This document shows positions 40,056 to 48,702 of a DNA stretch of 64,000 nucleotides, one piece after another. The notes below the pieces were generated by a model. It did not search any database and was not told the origin of the DNA. It worked only from the letters and a program-made list of their open reading frames with translations. The DNA comes from an uncultured Muribaculaceae bacterium. Its GTDB lineage: Bacteria > Bacteroidota > Bacteroidia > Bacteroidales > Muribaculaceae. Within the stretch, counting starts at the first letter, position 1. Each line of letters begins with the position of its first letter. The translations under genes were made by a program, and so were the position numbers. The DNA is taken from assembly GCA_947174635.1 (NCBI GenBank), contig CAMWJS010000008.1, forward strand, positions 1 through 64,000, in the 5' to 3' direction.

Positions 40056-41075
40056 TTATTTACCTTTATCAGCAGCCTTTGCGGCAAGATATGCGTCGAC
40101 AGTGGCACGGACACCGCGCTCGAGCGGGAAATCGGCATGAAATCCGAAATCGGCCTGCGCTTCGCTGACGTCGCAGTTCCAGTTGCGCTGTTTCATGATT
40201 TTGTATTTGTCGCGATTGAGCGTCGATGCTTTTCCGCGCAAGGCCGCGAACTTCTCGGCCACTGTGGAGACAGCCAGCACCACCCACATGGGGAGCTTGA
40301 GCGGGAGTACCCACCGGCCACCCAGCGCTTCGGAAACCATGGAGCGGAATTCTTTCTGGGTATAGGCTTTAGGCTCTGATATGATGTAGGTCTTATCGGC
40401 GACTCCTGCGGCAAGGGCATCGAACATCGCACCGACGAGGTCGTCGACGTAGATGAACGTGAGCATCTGCTTGCGGTAGCCCATGCCGACATCGATATGT
40501 CCGTCGATGCTCTTTATCATCATTAGGTAATCTTTCTCGCGGGGACCATAGACACCGGTGGCGCGGAAGATGATGTAGCGCAGCCCGGAACGGTAGCGCA
40601 GATAGTCCTCGGCTTTCATTTTAGAGAGGCCGTAGCGGGTGTTGGGATGTGGGGTGTCGGCATTCGTTATGGGGCGGTAGGTCTTTTCATCGACCGGTCC
40701 CATAGCGCTGAGCGAGCTCATGAAAAGAAATCTTTCGGGCTCTTTGCCTGCGGCTTTGAGAGCCTCGACGATATTGACGAGGTAGCGGTAGTTGATAGTG
40801 TCGAAATCGCGGAAGTCGGCGCATTTTGTGGCACCGAGATTATGGATAACGCAGTCCCAGCGCTCGCCTTCGGGGAGCGCCTCGCGCATGGCCCGGACAA
40901 TGGCCTCGACATCGCCATAGTCAAGGACAAGGAATTTCAACCGCTTGTCGGTGAGATAACGTCGGGAGGTCGACTCCCTGACAGCCACAGTCACGTCGTA
41001 GCCACGCTCAAGCCCTTGGCCTGCAATGAATCCGCCGATAAATCCGCCGGCGCCTATAACGAGTAATCTTTTCAT
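40056..41075 (-). CDS. NAD(P)-dependent epimerase/dehydratase (extended SDR)
   Basis: The 339-residue protein starts with the Rossmann motif GAGGFIGG (residues 8-15), has the catalytic Tyr and Lys in TRYGLSKMKAE (YxxxK) and a substrate half with FRATGVYGPREKDY. It belongs to extended SDR sugar or sterol-like dehydrogenases. It lies between a glycosyltransferase and a small membrane protein, so a sugar-nucleotide or lipid-linked sugar substrate is plausible but unproven. Confidence 0.85.
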   Translation of the reverse strand: MKRLLVIGAGGFIGGFIAGQGLERGYDVTVAVRESTSRRYLTDKRLKFLVLDYGDVEAIVRAMREALPEGERWDCVIHNLGATKCADFRDFDTINYRYLVNIVEALKAAGKEPERFLFMSSLSAMGPVDEKTYRPITNADTPHPNTRYGLSKMKAEDYLRYRSGLRYIIFRATGVYGPREKDYLMMIKSIDGHIDVGMGYRKQMLTFIYVDDLVGAMFDALAAGVADKTYIISEPKAYTQKEFRSMVSEALGGRWVLPLKLPMWVVLAVSTVAEKFAALRGKASTLNRDKYKIMKQRNWNCDVSEAQADFGFHADFPLERGVRATVDAYLAAKAADKGK

Positions 41076-41096
41076 TATCTATTGGTCTATTGTTTA

Positions 41097-42242
41097 CTAA
41101 TGTTCAGCAGCGTACGAAGCCAGTGCGAGGCGATAGCTTTCACGCAGACCATCGGCAAAATTCTGCCGCGAGAAGCGGGCGATATGCTTCCGGCCAGCTT
41201 CGACGAGGCGGCAACGGCAGTCATGATTGTCGATAATCTCAAGAGCATGACCGACAAAGGCATCGACATCATCGGGGCCTACGACGGGTGCTTCGGGGCC
41301 TGCCGCTTCCTCAAGACATGAGCCTGAGGCGATTATTACGGGAGTGCCGACGCTCAGAGACTCTATCACCGGGATACCGAAACCTTCGAAACGGGAGGGG
41401 TAGCTTGACAGCAACGCCCTTGAATATAAAGCCGGAAAGTCGACAAAATCGGCATTCTCGATAAACTTCACCCTTGCGCCGAGTCCGTAGCGACTGATAT
41501 AGCGGTCGATATCGGCGGCATAACGTGTGCGACGGCCGACAATCACGGCAATGATATCGTCGGGCAGAGCGCGCAATGCCTTTATGGTGAGGAGCTGGTT
41601 TTTGCGCTGCTCCACGGTGCCGACACCAATGATGTAGGGACGGTCGATGCCGTAGCGCTTCATCACGTCATCGGCACGCGAGTGGTCGACCGGCATTGCG
41701 AACTGCGGGTCGCACCCCTGGTATACGACATCGATTTTATCGGGGTCGATGCCGTAGAAATCGATTATGTCGCGGCGGGTGCATTCCGATATGGCGATGA
41801 CGCGGGTGGCGTTACGCGCGGCTTTACGGAATTTGTAGTCGTAGATTTTACGGTCGATAAATTTGTAGCACTCCGGATAATGCCTGAATATCACATCGTG
41901 GATGGTCACAACCGAAGGTATGCCCGAAGATGCGATATCGAGCGGAAGCTCGTTGCTCAGGCCGTGGAAGAGCTCAATGCCGTCGCGCTGAAGCTGCCGC
42001 GTGATGCCACGGGAACGCCACAGCGAAGGGAATCGGCGCCCGAACCCCGTGTCGGGGAGGCACACCGTGACATTCTCACGCTCGAGCAATGGCATGAGCC
42101 GCCTGTTGTTGCGCAAACGGGGCGCATATAGCATCAGCGAGTCATCGCCTGAGGCGGCGACGGTGTCGATGACAAGCCTGCTGTAATTGCCGAGGCCGGT
42201 ATTGTTGTTGACCGCGCGCTTGGCATCATATCCTATCTTCAT
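41097..42242 (-). CDS. GT4-family glycosyltransferase
   Basis: The 381-residue GT-B enzyme starts MKIGYDAKRAVNNNTGLGNYSR, a typical opening of mannosyltransferase-like GT4 proteins. The C-terminal nucleotide-sugar half has IIGVGTVEQRKNQ and SRFEGFGIPVIESLSVGTPVI with a correct EX7E pair. It is the first of three minus-strand genes with 21-base gaps. Its promoter lies only a few bases upstream of the ATG, so the mRNA is nearly or fully leaderless. Confidence 0.9.
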   Translation of the reverse strand: MKIGYDAKRAVNNNTGLGNYSRLVIDTVAASGDDSLMLYAPRLRNNRRLMPLLERENVTVCLPDTGFGRRFPSLWRSRGITRQLQRDGIELFHGLSNELPLDIASSGIPSVVTIHDVIFRHYPECYKFIDRKIYDYKFRKAARNATRVIAISECTRRDIIDFYGIDPDKIDVVYQGCDPQFAMPVDHSRADDVMKRYGIDRPYIIGVGTVEQRKNQLLTIKALRALPDDIIAVIVGRRTRYAADIDRYISRYGLGARVKFIENADFVDFPALYSRALLSSYPSRFEGFGIPVIESLSVGTPVIIASGSCLEEAAGPEAPVVGPDDVDAFVGHALEIIDNHDCRCRLVEAGRKHIARFSRQNFADGLRESYRLALASYAAEH

Positions 42243-42247
42243 ATCAG

Positions 42248-42278
42248 CAAAGATAGCTAAAAGCTGATGCCAAACAAA
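42248..42278 (-). promoter_or_regulatory. Promoter of the glycosyltransferase operon
   Basis: On the minus strand TTTG (plus 42275-42278) and TATCTTTG (plus 42248-42255) are 19 bases apart, a full consensus. Only five bases separate the box from the ATG at 42242, so transcription starts at or next to the start codon. Confidence 0.75.
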
Positions 42279-42295
42279 ATTTCTGAGGCATTAGA

Positions 42296-42327
42296 TTTGT
42301 GAGATATTACAATAATGTCTATATTTG
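42296..42327 (+). promoter_or_regulatory. Promoter of pyrH-frr
   Basis: TTTG (42296-42299) and TATATTTG (42320-42327) with a 20-base spacer match the consensus. The leader to the pyrH ATG is about 40 bases. Confidence 0.8.
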
Positions 42328-42374
42328 TGATGTCCATACGCTCCGCATCAGGAGTAACCGAAAAATAACGCATT

Positions 42375-43085
42375 ATGAGAAAAAAATACAACCGAATATT
42401 GCTCAAACTGAGCGGAGAGTCGCTTGCGGCAGGCAACGGCTCGGGCATAGACACCAACAGGCTCAACCAGTATGCGGCGCAGATAGCCGCCGTGGTGTCG
42501 GGCGGAGTGCAGGTGGCCATCGTGATAGGCGGCGGCAACATATTCCGCGGACTGCAGGGCGCGTCAAAGGGTTTTGACCGAGTGAAAGGCGACCAGATGG
42601 GGATGCTTGCCACTGTCATCAACTCACTCGCACTGTCGTCGGCACTCCAGGCCATAGGTCAGCCGGCCAAAGTATTCACCGCCATCAACATGTTTCCCAT
42701 CGGCGAGCACTACAGCAAGTGGCGCGCCATCGAGGCCATGAACAGCGGCGAAGTGGCAATCATAGCGGGAGGCACCGGCAATCCGTTTTTCACGACCGAT
42801 ACCGGTTCGGCGCTCCGCGGCATCGAAGTGGAGGCAGACGTCATGCTCAAAGGCACGCGCGTAGACGGCATCTACACCGCCGACCCCGAGAAAGACCCGA
42901 CAGCCACCCGTTTTTCGGAAATCACATACGACGAAGTCTATACCCGCGGCCTGAAAGTGATGGACCTCACAGCGACAGCACTGTGCAAGGAGAACCATCT
43001 GCCCATCATAGTCTTTGACATGGACACCCCGGGCAACCTCAAGAAAGTGCTTGACGGAGAGCCTGTAGGCACCCTCGTGTATTAG
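42375..43085 (+). CDS. pyrH: UMP kinase
   Basis: The 236-residue amino-acid-kinase-fold enzyme phosphorylates UMP to UDP. It has ILLKLSGESLA near the N-terminus, VIGGGNIFRG, and GGTGNPFFTTDTGSALR; all are bacterial PyrH signatures. It is followed by frr 71 bases on, the common pyrH-frr pairing. Confidence 0.97.
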   Translation: MRKKYNRILLKLSGESLAAGNGSGIDTNRLNQYAAQIAAVVSGGVQVAIVIGGGNIFRGLQGASKGFDRVKGDQMGMLATVINSLALSSALQAIGQPAKVFTAINMFPIGEHYSKWRAIEAMNSGEVAIIAGGTGNPFFTTDTGSALRGIEVEADVMLKGTRVDGIYTADPEKDPTATRFSEITYDEVYTRGLKVMDLTATALCKENHLPIIVFDMDTPGNLKKVLDGEPVGTLVY

Positions 43086-43156
43086 AAGCACTCTCTTAAT
43101 CCCCGACAGGGTGTGACAGAAATATTGATTTTTAACATACAGAATATAACCACATT

Positions 43157-43717
43157 ATGACAAACCCCAGCACATACCTCGACCCGGCGGAAGAGAAGAT
43201 GGAAATGTCGGTAGCATATCTCGACGAATCACTCGCACATATCCGCGCAGGGAAAGCCAATCCGAAAATCCTCGACGGCATACGCGTAGATTACTACGGA
43301 AGCGCAGCTCCGATTTCGAATGTAGCCAATGTGGCTGTGCCCGACGCACGCACCATCACCATCACTCCGTGGGAGAAATCCATGTTCAAGGAGATTGAAA
43401 AAGCTATCATCAACTCCGAGCTCGGCATCATGCCTGAAAACAACGGCGAAGTAATACGTCTGTCAATTCCCCCGTTGACCGAGGAGCGCCGCAAACAGCT
43501 TGTAAAGCAGTCGAAAGCCGAGGCCGAGCAGGCCAAAGTATCGGTGCGCAACGCACGTCGCGACGCTATTGACGGCCTCAAGAAGGCAGTGAAACAGGGT
43601 ATGCCTGAAGATGTCGAGAAAGACGCCGAGGCGCAGGCCCAGAAGCTCCATGACAAGTATCTCAAGAAAATCGACGAGCTTTTCGCTGCGAAAGAGAAAG
43701 AAATATTGACCGTGTAG
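43157..43717 (+). CDS. frr: Ribosome recycling factor
   Basis: The 186-residue protein splits post-termination ribosomes with EF-G. The [22 protein letters not shown] stretch and the long helical domain ([16 protein letters not shown]) are canonical. Size is normal. Confidence 0.97.
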   Translation: MTNPSTYLDPAEEKMEMSVAYLDESLAHIRAGKANPKILDGIRVDYYGSAAPISNVANVAVPDARTITITPWEKSMFKEIEKAIINSELGIMPENNGEVIRLSIPPLTEERRKQLVKQSKAEAEQAKVSVRNARRDAIDGLKKAVKQGMPEDVEKDAEAQAQKLHDKYLKKIDELFAAKEKEILTV

Positions 43718-44071
43718 TCCGGTCCGTCATGCCGCAAGCGATGTGCCGCGGCAGTTACATGTGTCACATGCAGCCCCGTATGCTCCGGCGTGCGGGGTTA
43801 TTATTAACAAGGAGCGGGCAACCAAGTAAATCGAGGGTGTTGCTAAACTCGATTTTAGCAGACCGCGGTTAAAAACCGCGGCTACTATACAAAGTTTCTG
43901 ATAATCAATCATGTAACAGCCGCGCGTTTTTTTTTACCGCGAGAAGATATTACCCGGGGGCGAGACGCCCCAGCCCCGGTCAACTTTGCTTAAATTCTAT
44001 AGCGTCACTACAAGGTTGGTTTTTTATTTGCTGCAAGGCGATTAAAGTTTTAATATTCAAGAATTGAGATT
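43718..44071. other. Intergenic region with a dispersed repeat and palindromes
   Basis: No gene. The region holds GGGGTTATTATTAAC (43796-43810), a dispersed repeat copy (43833-43907) with a perfect CCGCGGTT-AAA-AACCGCGG hairpin (43863-43881), and a GGGGCG/CGCCCC hairpin near 43960-43974. The layout echoes the region at 38.8-39.2 kb. Confidence 0.55.
43833..43907 (+). repeat. Dispersed repeat, copy B
   Basis: Shares ordered blocks with 39066-39159 (GAGGGTGTTGC, CCGCGGTT, AACCGCGGCTACTATAC, TGATAATCA). This copy is shorter because the loop of the central hairpin is only three bases. Confidence 0.55.
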
Positions 44072-44848
44072 ATGCAGACAGTATTGTTTACTTCGACTAT
44101 ATTCGGTCCGATACACAGCCGGCGTCTGGGCACGTCGCTCGGTGTAAACCTGATGCCGGCCGACGGCAAGGTGTGTTCGTTTGACTGTCTTTACTGCGAA
44201 GCGGGGTTTAACGCCCAGGGACCCGGCACAAAGGGCATTCCGCCTCGCGAAGAGGTGGCCCGGCTGCTTGAGGAGAAACTCAGGGAGATGCGTGCGGAGG
44301 ATATGCCGCTCGACGTCATCACATTCTCGGGCAACGGCGAACCTACGTTGCACCCTGACTTCAACGGTGTAGTAGACGATGTGACAAGACTGCGCGACAG
44401 GTATTATCCTGAAGCCAAGGTGAGTGTGCTGTCGAACGCCACGCGTCTGCGCACCGGGCAGGTGGTGGAGGGACTGCGCAAGGTGGACAACAATATACTC
44501 AAGCTGGACTCTGCAATCGACGATACGGTAAATGTGATTGACCGCCCGGTCGGTAAAGGCTACAGCGTGGCCGATGTGGTAGAGGGGATGAAACAGTTTG
44601 ACGGACAGTGCATAGTGCAGACAATGATGCTGCGCGGCGAGCATGACGGCAAAACCATCGACAACACTACCGATGAAGAAATCGAGGCGCTTATCAAGGC
44701 GTACAAGGATATAAATCCGCGCGAGGTGATGCTTTACTCCATCGACCGCAAGACTCCGGCCGAGCAGCTCGTGAAAGTGGAGCGCGAGGAGCTGGAGTAT
44801 ATCGCAGAGCGGTTTCGCCGCGAGGGAATCAGGGTTGCGGTCAGCTGA
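44072..44848 (+). CDS. Radical SAM protein (COG0731-like)
   Basis: The 258-residue protein has the 4Fe-4S motif CSFDCLYCE (Cys35, Cys39, Cys42; CX3CX2C) and the glycine-rich TFSGNGEPTLHPDF that binds SAM. The N-terminal FGPIHSRRLGTSLGVNL is typical of a small archaeal/bacterial family annotated as wybutosine-related or uncharacterised radical SAM. Substrate is unknown. It is a single gene, 85 bases before the LD-carboxypeptidase gene. Confidence 0.85.
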   Translation: MQTVLFTSTIFGPIHSRRLGTSLGVNLMPADGKVCSFDCLYCEAGFNAQGPGTKGIPPREEVARLLEEKLREMRAEDMPLDVITFSGNGEPTLHPDFNGVVDDVTRLRDRYYPEAKVSVLSNATRLRTGQVVEGLRKVDNNILKLDSAIDDTVNVIDRPVGKGYSVADVVEGMKQFDGQCIVQTMMLRGEHDGKTIDNTTDEEIEALIKAYKDINPREVMLYSIDRKTPAEQLVKVEREELEYIAERFRREGIRVAVS

Positions 44849-44933
44849 AGGCAATTCATAATTCATAATGCATAATTCATAATTGTTTGAGGCAGGATTT
44901 AATTCTTTTCTTTGCTTAATTCATATTTTTCTG

Positions 44934-45848
44934 ATGGCAGTATTTCCCACATCTTTGCGCAAAGGGGACACGATTGCGATTGTGTCGCCGGCAAGTATTA
45001 TTGACCCGATGCTTGTGGAACGGGCGAGCGCCACTTTGTCGCTGCTCGGCTACAGGGTGAAGGTGATGCCGCATGCTCTCGGCGCAAAGGGCTCATACTC
45101 AGGAAGCATAGAGGAACGTCTGGAGGATATCACGACGGCGCTTCTTGACCGGGAGGTGCGTGCCATATTGTGCAGCCGCGGCGGCTACGGGTGCGTGCAT
45201 CTGCTTGAAAGCCTGTCGAAGCTCGACCTGAATGCCGACCCGAAATGGATTATAGGTTTCAGCGATGTGTCGGCACTGCATGCACTGATGGCGAGCCGGG
45301 GCATTGTGAGTATACACGGGTCGATGGCGAAAGCTCTCGCACTGTATCCGCACACTACTCCTTACAACGCCATGCTGCTTGACATGCTCGGCGGGCGATG
45401 TCCGGCATTGGAATTCAAGGGGCACAAATACAACAGGCCGGGACAGGCCACGGGTAAACTGCTCGGAGGCAATCTTGCTGTTCTGCAGGCTCTCATCTCG
45501 ACGCCATACGACGTATTCAACGACGCGATATTGTTTGTCGAGGATGTGGCCGAGCCGATTTACAAGATAGAGCGCATACTGTACCAGCTGCGTCTGGCGG
45601 GACGCCTCGATAAGCTCAAAGGACTAATCGTAGGGCAGTTCACGCTCTACGACGCTGACAAAAATTTCAACGATATCTACGACATGATAAATGAGGCGCT
45701 CGCAGGGATTGACATTCCGGTAGCTTTTGACGCTCCGATAGGACATGTCAGAGACAACATGCCGCTGCTGCATGGCGCGACCGCCACGCTCAGCACGAAC
45801 AATAATGCGTCAACGATAAGCTATCACACTGACAACGCGGTAAATTGA
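44934..45848 (+). CDS. LD-carboxypeptidase (S66), murein recycling
   Basis: The 304-residue protein cleaves the terminal D-Ala from murein tetrapeptides. The catalytic set is visible: Ser110 in IIGFSDVSALH, Glu203 in FVEDV, His271 in APIGHVRDN. No signal peptide, so it is cytoplasmic, as in recycling. The start at 44934 (MAVFPTSLRKGDTIA) is the family start; an upstream in-frame start at 44883 would add an unlikely AT-rich leader. Just upstream is a direct repeat of AATTCATAA. Confidence 0.93.
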   Translation: MAVFPTSLRKGDTIAIVSPASIIDPMLVERASATLSLLGYRVKVMPHALGAKGSYSGSIEERLEDITTALLDREVRAILCSRGGYGCVHLLESLSKLDLNADPKWIIGFSDVSALHALMASRGIVSIHGSMAKALALYPHTTPYNAMLLDMLGGRCPALEFKGHKYNRPGQATGKLLGGNLAVLQALISTPYDVFNDAILFVEDVAEPIYKIERILYQLRLAGRLDKLKGLIVGQFTLYDADKNFNDIYDMINEALAGIDIPVAFDAPIGHVRDNMPLLHGATATLSTNNNASTISYHTDNAVN

Positions 45849-45894
45849 CGACATTTGCAGATTCCAAAACGAAGTGCAACGTTTGGACGTCGTT

Positions 45895-45925
45895 TTTGAC
45901 GTATAGAAAAATTTTATTACTTTTG
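45895..45925 (+). promoter_or_regulatory. Promoter of the polar-head-group operon
   Basis: TTTG (45895-45898) and TACTTTTG (45918-45925) are 19 bases apart, a full consensus. The leader to the ATG at 46046 is about 115 bases. Confidence 0.75.
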
Positions 45926-46045
45926 TAGGTTAATCGTTGTCACGGCGTGCAAGCCGTAGTTTCAACGGGAAAAAGAGAACGTCGGGATGTAAAACCAAAC
46001 CGACTCCAAGCAATTGCAGTAATAATTTCATATATTTCGAAGAGT

Positions 46046-46753
46046 ATGAATTTTGCCATAATAGCCGCCGGAGAGGGTTCGCGGCTTCAACAGGAGGGTG
46101 TAGCGACGCCCAAACCGCTTGTTTCGCTCAACGGACGGCCGATGATAGGACGCCTGATAGATATATTCGTGAACTGCGGCGCCGAATGCATCTCGGTGAT
46201 TGTCAACGAGCAGATGACGGAAGTCAGGGAATATCTTGAAAATCTGGCTGTAAGCCTGCCGGTGGAGCTCCGCCTTGTTGTGAAGTCGACACCAAGCTCG
46301 ATGCACAGTTTCTATGAGGTGAGCAGTGTGCTGCCCGAGGGACGTTTCATACTCACGACTGTCGACACTATATTTCACGAAGAGGATTTCCGGCGTTATG
46401 TCGAGGCATTCGAGCGCGAGAATGCTGATGTGGACGGCCTTATGGCGGTCACTTCATATATCGACGACGAAAAACCGCTCTATGTCGATGTCGACTCGCA
46501 GATGCGCATCACGGCGTTCAACGACGCGCCGTCGGCCGACGCCAGATATATATCGGGCGGCATCTACGGCCTGGACCACACAGCCATCGGCGTGCTGCAG
46601 AAATGCATTGACGGCGGAGTCAGCCGCATGCGCAATTTCCAACGCGCACTCGTGGCCGACGGGCTCAACCTCCGCGCTTTCGACATGGGCAAAATCATCG
46701 ATGTAGACCATCAGTCGGACATCGAGAAAGCCCAGGCACTCATCAACCGATAA
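46046..46753 (+). CDS. Nucleotidyltransferase (NTP_transferase family)
   Basis: The 235-residue protein has the pyrophosphorylase start MNFAIIAAGEGSRL and TPKPLVSLNGRPMI, the motifs that bind NTP and Mg in sugar- or alcohol-phosphate nucleotidyltransferases. A later TVDT replaces the usual DxD. It would activate a phosphorylated alcohol (sugar, inositol, choline or glycerol phosphate) with CTP or another NTP. The start was chosen at 46046, since the upstream GTG (45947) lies in the leader. It is the first gene of five and its operon contains a CDP-alcohol transferase, which favours CTP. Confidence 0.8.
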   Translation: MNFAIIAAGEGSRLQQEGVATPKPLVSLNGRPMIGRLIDIFVNCGAECISVIVNEQMTEVREYLENLAVSLPVELRLVVKSTPSSMHSFYEVSSVLPEGRFILTTVDTIFHEEDFRRYVEAFERENADVDGLMAVTSYIDDEKPLYVDVDSQMRITAFNDAPSADARYISGGIYGLDHTAIGVLQKCIDGGVSRMRNFQRALVADGLNLRAFDMGKIIDVDHQSDIEKAQALINR

Positions 46754-46779
46754 AAACCAACCACCTATAACCATCAATC

Positions 46780-47640
46780 ATGGCTGATATAAAAATAGCG
46801 GCAATCATGCGCGCCGGGGCATATTCGCCCAACCACATAGGCAATGACGCCGCAATCCTCAACGCTGTCACCGAGCAGCTTCGCAAACGCGGCTGCGAAG
46901 TAACCATATACTCCGAGGAACAGTTCATCAACGGCAATGTCAAGGAGGACACGATAGTCAACATGTGTCGCGAACGCCGCTCCATCGACCTTTTGCAGAA
47001 GCTCGAGGATGAGGGGCGTCTCGTAATCAACTCGGGACACGGCATCGAGAACTGCACCCGCGAACGCATGACCCGCATACTGATGGGGCATAATATCCCC
47101 TACCCCGACAGCCTCATGGTAGACACCGACGAGGTAGTCAAAGGGAAACTTGCAAAAGAGGGCTTCAACCGCTGCTGGATCAAACGCGGCGATTTCCACG
47201 CCATGCACAAGGAGGATGTATCGTATGTGCGTCATCCGGAGGAGGCGCAGGAGGTGCTGCAGGAGTATTTCCTCCGCGGCATCAAGCGTGCGGTCATCAA
47301 CAAGCATCTGGTGGGCGACCTCATCAAGTTCTACGGAGTGTCGGGCTCACGCTTCTTCTATTGGTTCTACCCCTTCGACGAAGGTCACAGCAAATATGGC
47401 CACGAGGCTATCAACGGCAAGAGCCAGGGGCTGGAGTTTGACAAGGAGAAGATGCGCGAGATATGCCAGAACGCTTCGGATGTGCTTGATGTGAAGATAT
47501 ATGGCGGCGACTGCATAATATCGCCCGAAGGAGATATCCGTATCATCGACTTCAACGACTGGCCAAGCTTCGCGCCCTGCCGCGATGCAGCAGCTCCGCA
47601 CATCGCCAAATACATACTGTCGGAGATAAAGAAGCGCTGA
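46780..47640 (+). CDS. ATP-grasp ligase-like protein
   Basis: The 286-residue protein resembles glutathione-synthase/RimK-type ATP-grasp enzymes: an N-terminal part with MRAGAYSPNHIGNDAAIL, a central WIKRGDFHAM strand (Lys for ATP), and the C-terminal VKIYGGDCIISPEGDIRIIDFNDWPSFAP with the metal-binding D..N-type motif (DFND). Such enzymes join a carboxylate to an amine via an acyl-phosphate. It lies 26 bases after the nucleotidyltransferase gene. Substrate is unknown. Confidence 0.75.
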   Translation: MADIKIAAIMRAGAYSPNHIGNDAAILNAVTEQLRKRGCEVTIYSEEQFINGNVKEDTIVNMCRERRSIDLLQKLEDEGRLVINSGHGIENCTRERMTRILMGHNIPYPDSLMVDTDEVVKGKLAKEGFNRCWIKRGDFHAMHKEDVSYVRHPEEAQEVLQEYFLRGIKRAVINKHLVGDLIKFYGVSGSRFFYWFYPFDEGHSKYGHEAINGKSQGLEFDKEKMREICQNASDVLDVKIYGGDCIISPEGDIRIIDFNDWPSFAPCRDAAAPHIAKYILSEIKKR

Positions 47641-47730
47641 CCGCAGGTCTCCGAGACAGACAGCAGAACAAGTGTAAACGTGGGGTAATCGCACCCCACC
47701 CGACATAATAAAAGGGAAAAAGAATTGGAA

Positions 47731-48702
47731 ATGACAGAACAGACCATACAATCGGGCAAGAGCGCGGCAGCGCAGGTGTCGTACCGCGACACCCTAAAAT
47801 CCATGGATACCGAGGAGCATATCGACCTGTGGTTCTACCGTCCCATAGGATATATGTGGGCCAAGCTGGCGGCACGCCTTGGCATCACGCCCAATGCCAT
47901 CACGATAGCGTCGATATTTCTTGGCGTCGGAGCGGGCATCGCTTTCTATTACAACAACATCTGGATCAACATACTGGGAATGGTACTGCTGGTGTGGGCC
48001 AACTCGTTTGACAGCGCCGACGGCCAGCTTGCACGCATGACAGGCCAGTATTCGCGTCTGGGCCGCATACTCGACGGACTTGCCGGCGACCTGTGGTTCA
48101 TCACCATCTATTTCTCGCTCTGTTTCCGCGAGATAGTGACTTCGCCATTCTTCATAGAACACCACTGGGTGATATGGACGCTTGCGGTGACAACCGGTCT
48201 CTGCCACGCCAAACAGGCTTCGATGGCCGACCACTACCGCCAGTTCCATCTTTTCTTCCTCAAAGGGAAAGACGGCAGCGAGCTCGACAATGTAGATGAC
48301 CTGCGCGCACGCCAGAAAGCCACTCCGTGGAAGGGCAATTTCTGGAACAAAGTCGTCATGGCGTTCTATATCAACTACACCAACTCTCAGGAGAGAATCA
48401 CACCGGCGATGCAGGCACTGCGCAAGGAGTTGCGCGAACGTTACCACGGCGGGGCGATACCGCAGCGTTTCAGGGACGATTTCCGCATGCTCAGCCTGCC
48501 GCTTATGAAGTACACCAACATACTGTCGTTCAACTGGCGCGTGATAGTGCTGTTCATATCTCTGTTCGTCAGGATGCCGTGGATATACTTCGTGTTTGAG
48601 TTCACCGTACTCAACTCGCTGATGGTCTACATGGTGGTGCGCCATGAGAGAATTTGCAAAGAGATGACACAACGACTTAAAGCAGGCGATTATGATGAAT
48701 GA
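47731..48702 (+). CDS. CDP-alcohol phosphatidyltransferase with altered motif spacing
   Basis: The 323-residue membrane protein has about six hydrophobic segments and the family motif DSADGQLAR (Asp94, Asp97, Gly98, Arg102), then GRILDGLAGD (Gly111, Asp115, Asp120). The last two Asp are four residues apart (DxxxxD), where the standard motif has three. It moves a phosphoalcohol from a CDP-linked donor to an alcohol acceptor, most likely a lipid. The start is ATG 47731 rather than the TTG two codons earlier. It ends inside the next gene (11-base overlap). Confidence 0.85.
   Translation: MTEQTIQSGKSAAAQVSYRDTLKSMDTEEHIDLWFYRPIGYMWAKLAARLGITPNAITIASIFLGVGAGIAFYYNNIWINILGMVLLVWANSFDSADGQLARMTGQYSRLGRILDGLAGDLWFITIYFSLCFREIVTSPFFIEHHWVIWTLAVTTGLCHAKQASMADHYRQFHLFFLKGKDGSELDNVDDLRARQKATPWKGNFWNKVVMAFYINYTNSQERITPAMQALRKELRERYHGGAIPQRFRDDFRMLSLPLMKYTNILSFNWRVIVLFISLFVRMPWIYFVFEFTVLNSLMVYMVVRHERICKEMTQRLKAGDYDE

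Noticed and set aside
44057-44866. 269-codon minus-strand frame
   Set aside because: It is antisense to the radical SAM gene, which has an intact CX3CX2C motif.
44850-44885. Repeats of AATTCATAA before the LD-carboxypeptidase gene, as a possible repeat array
   Set aside because: Only three or four short AT-rich units; slippage is a sufficient explanation and there are no CRISPR-like spacers.
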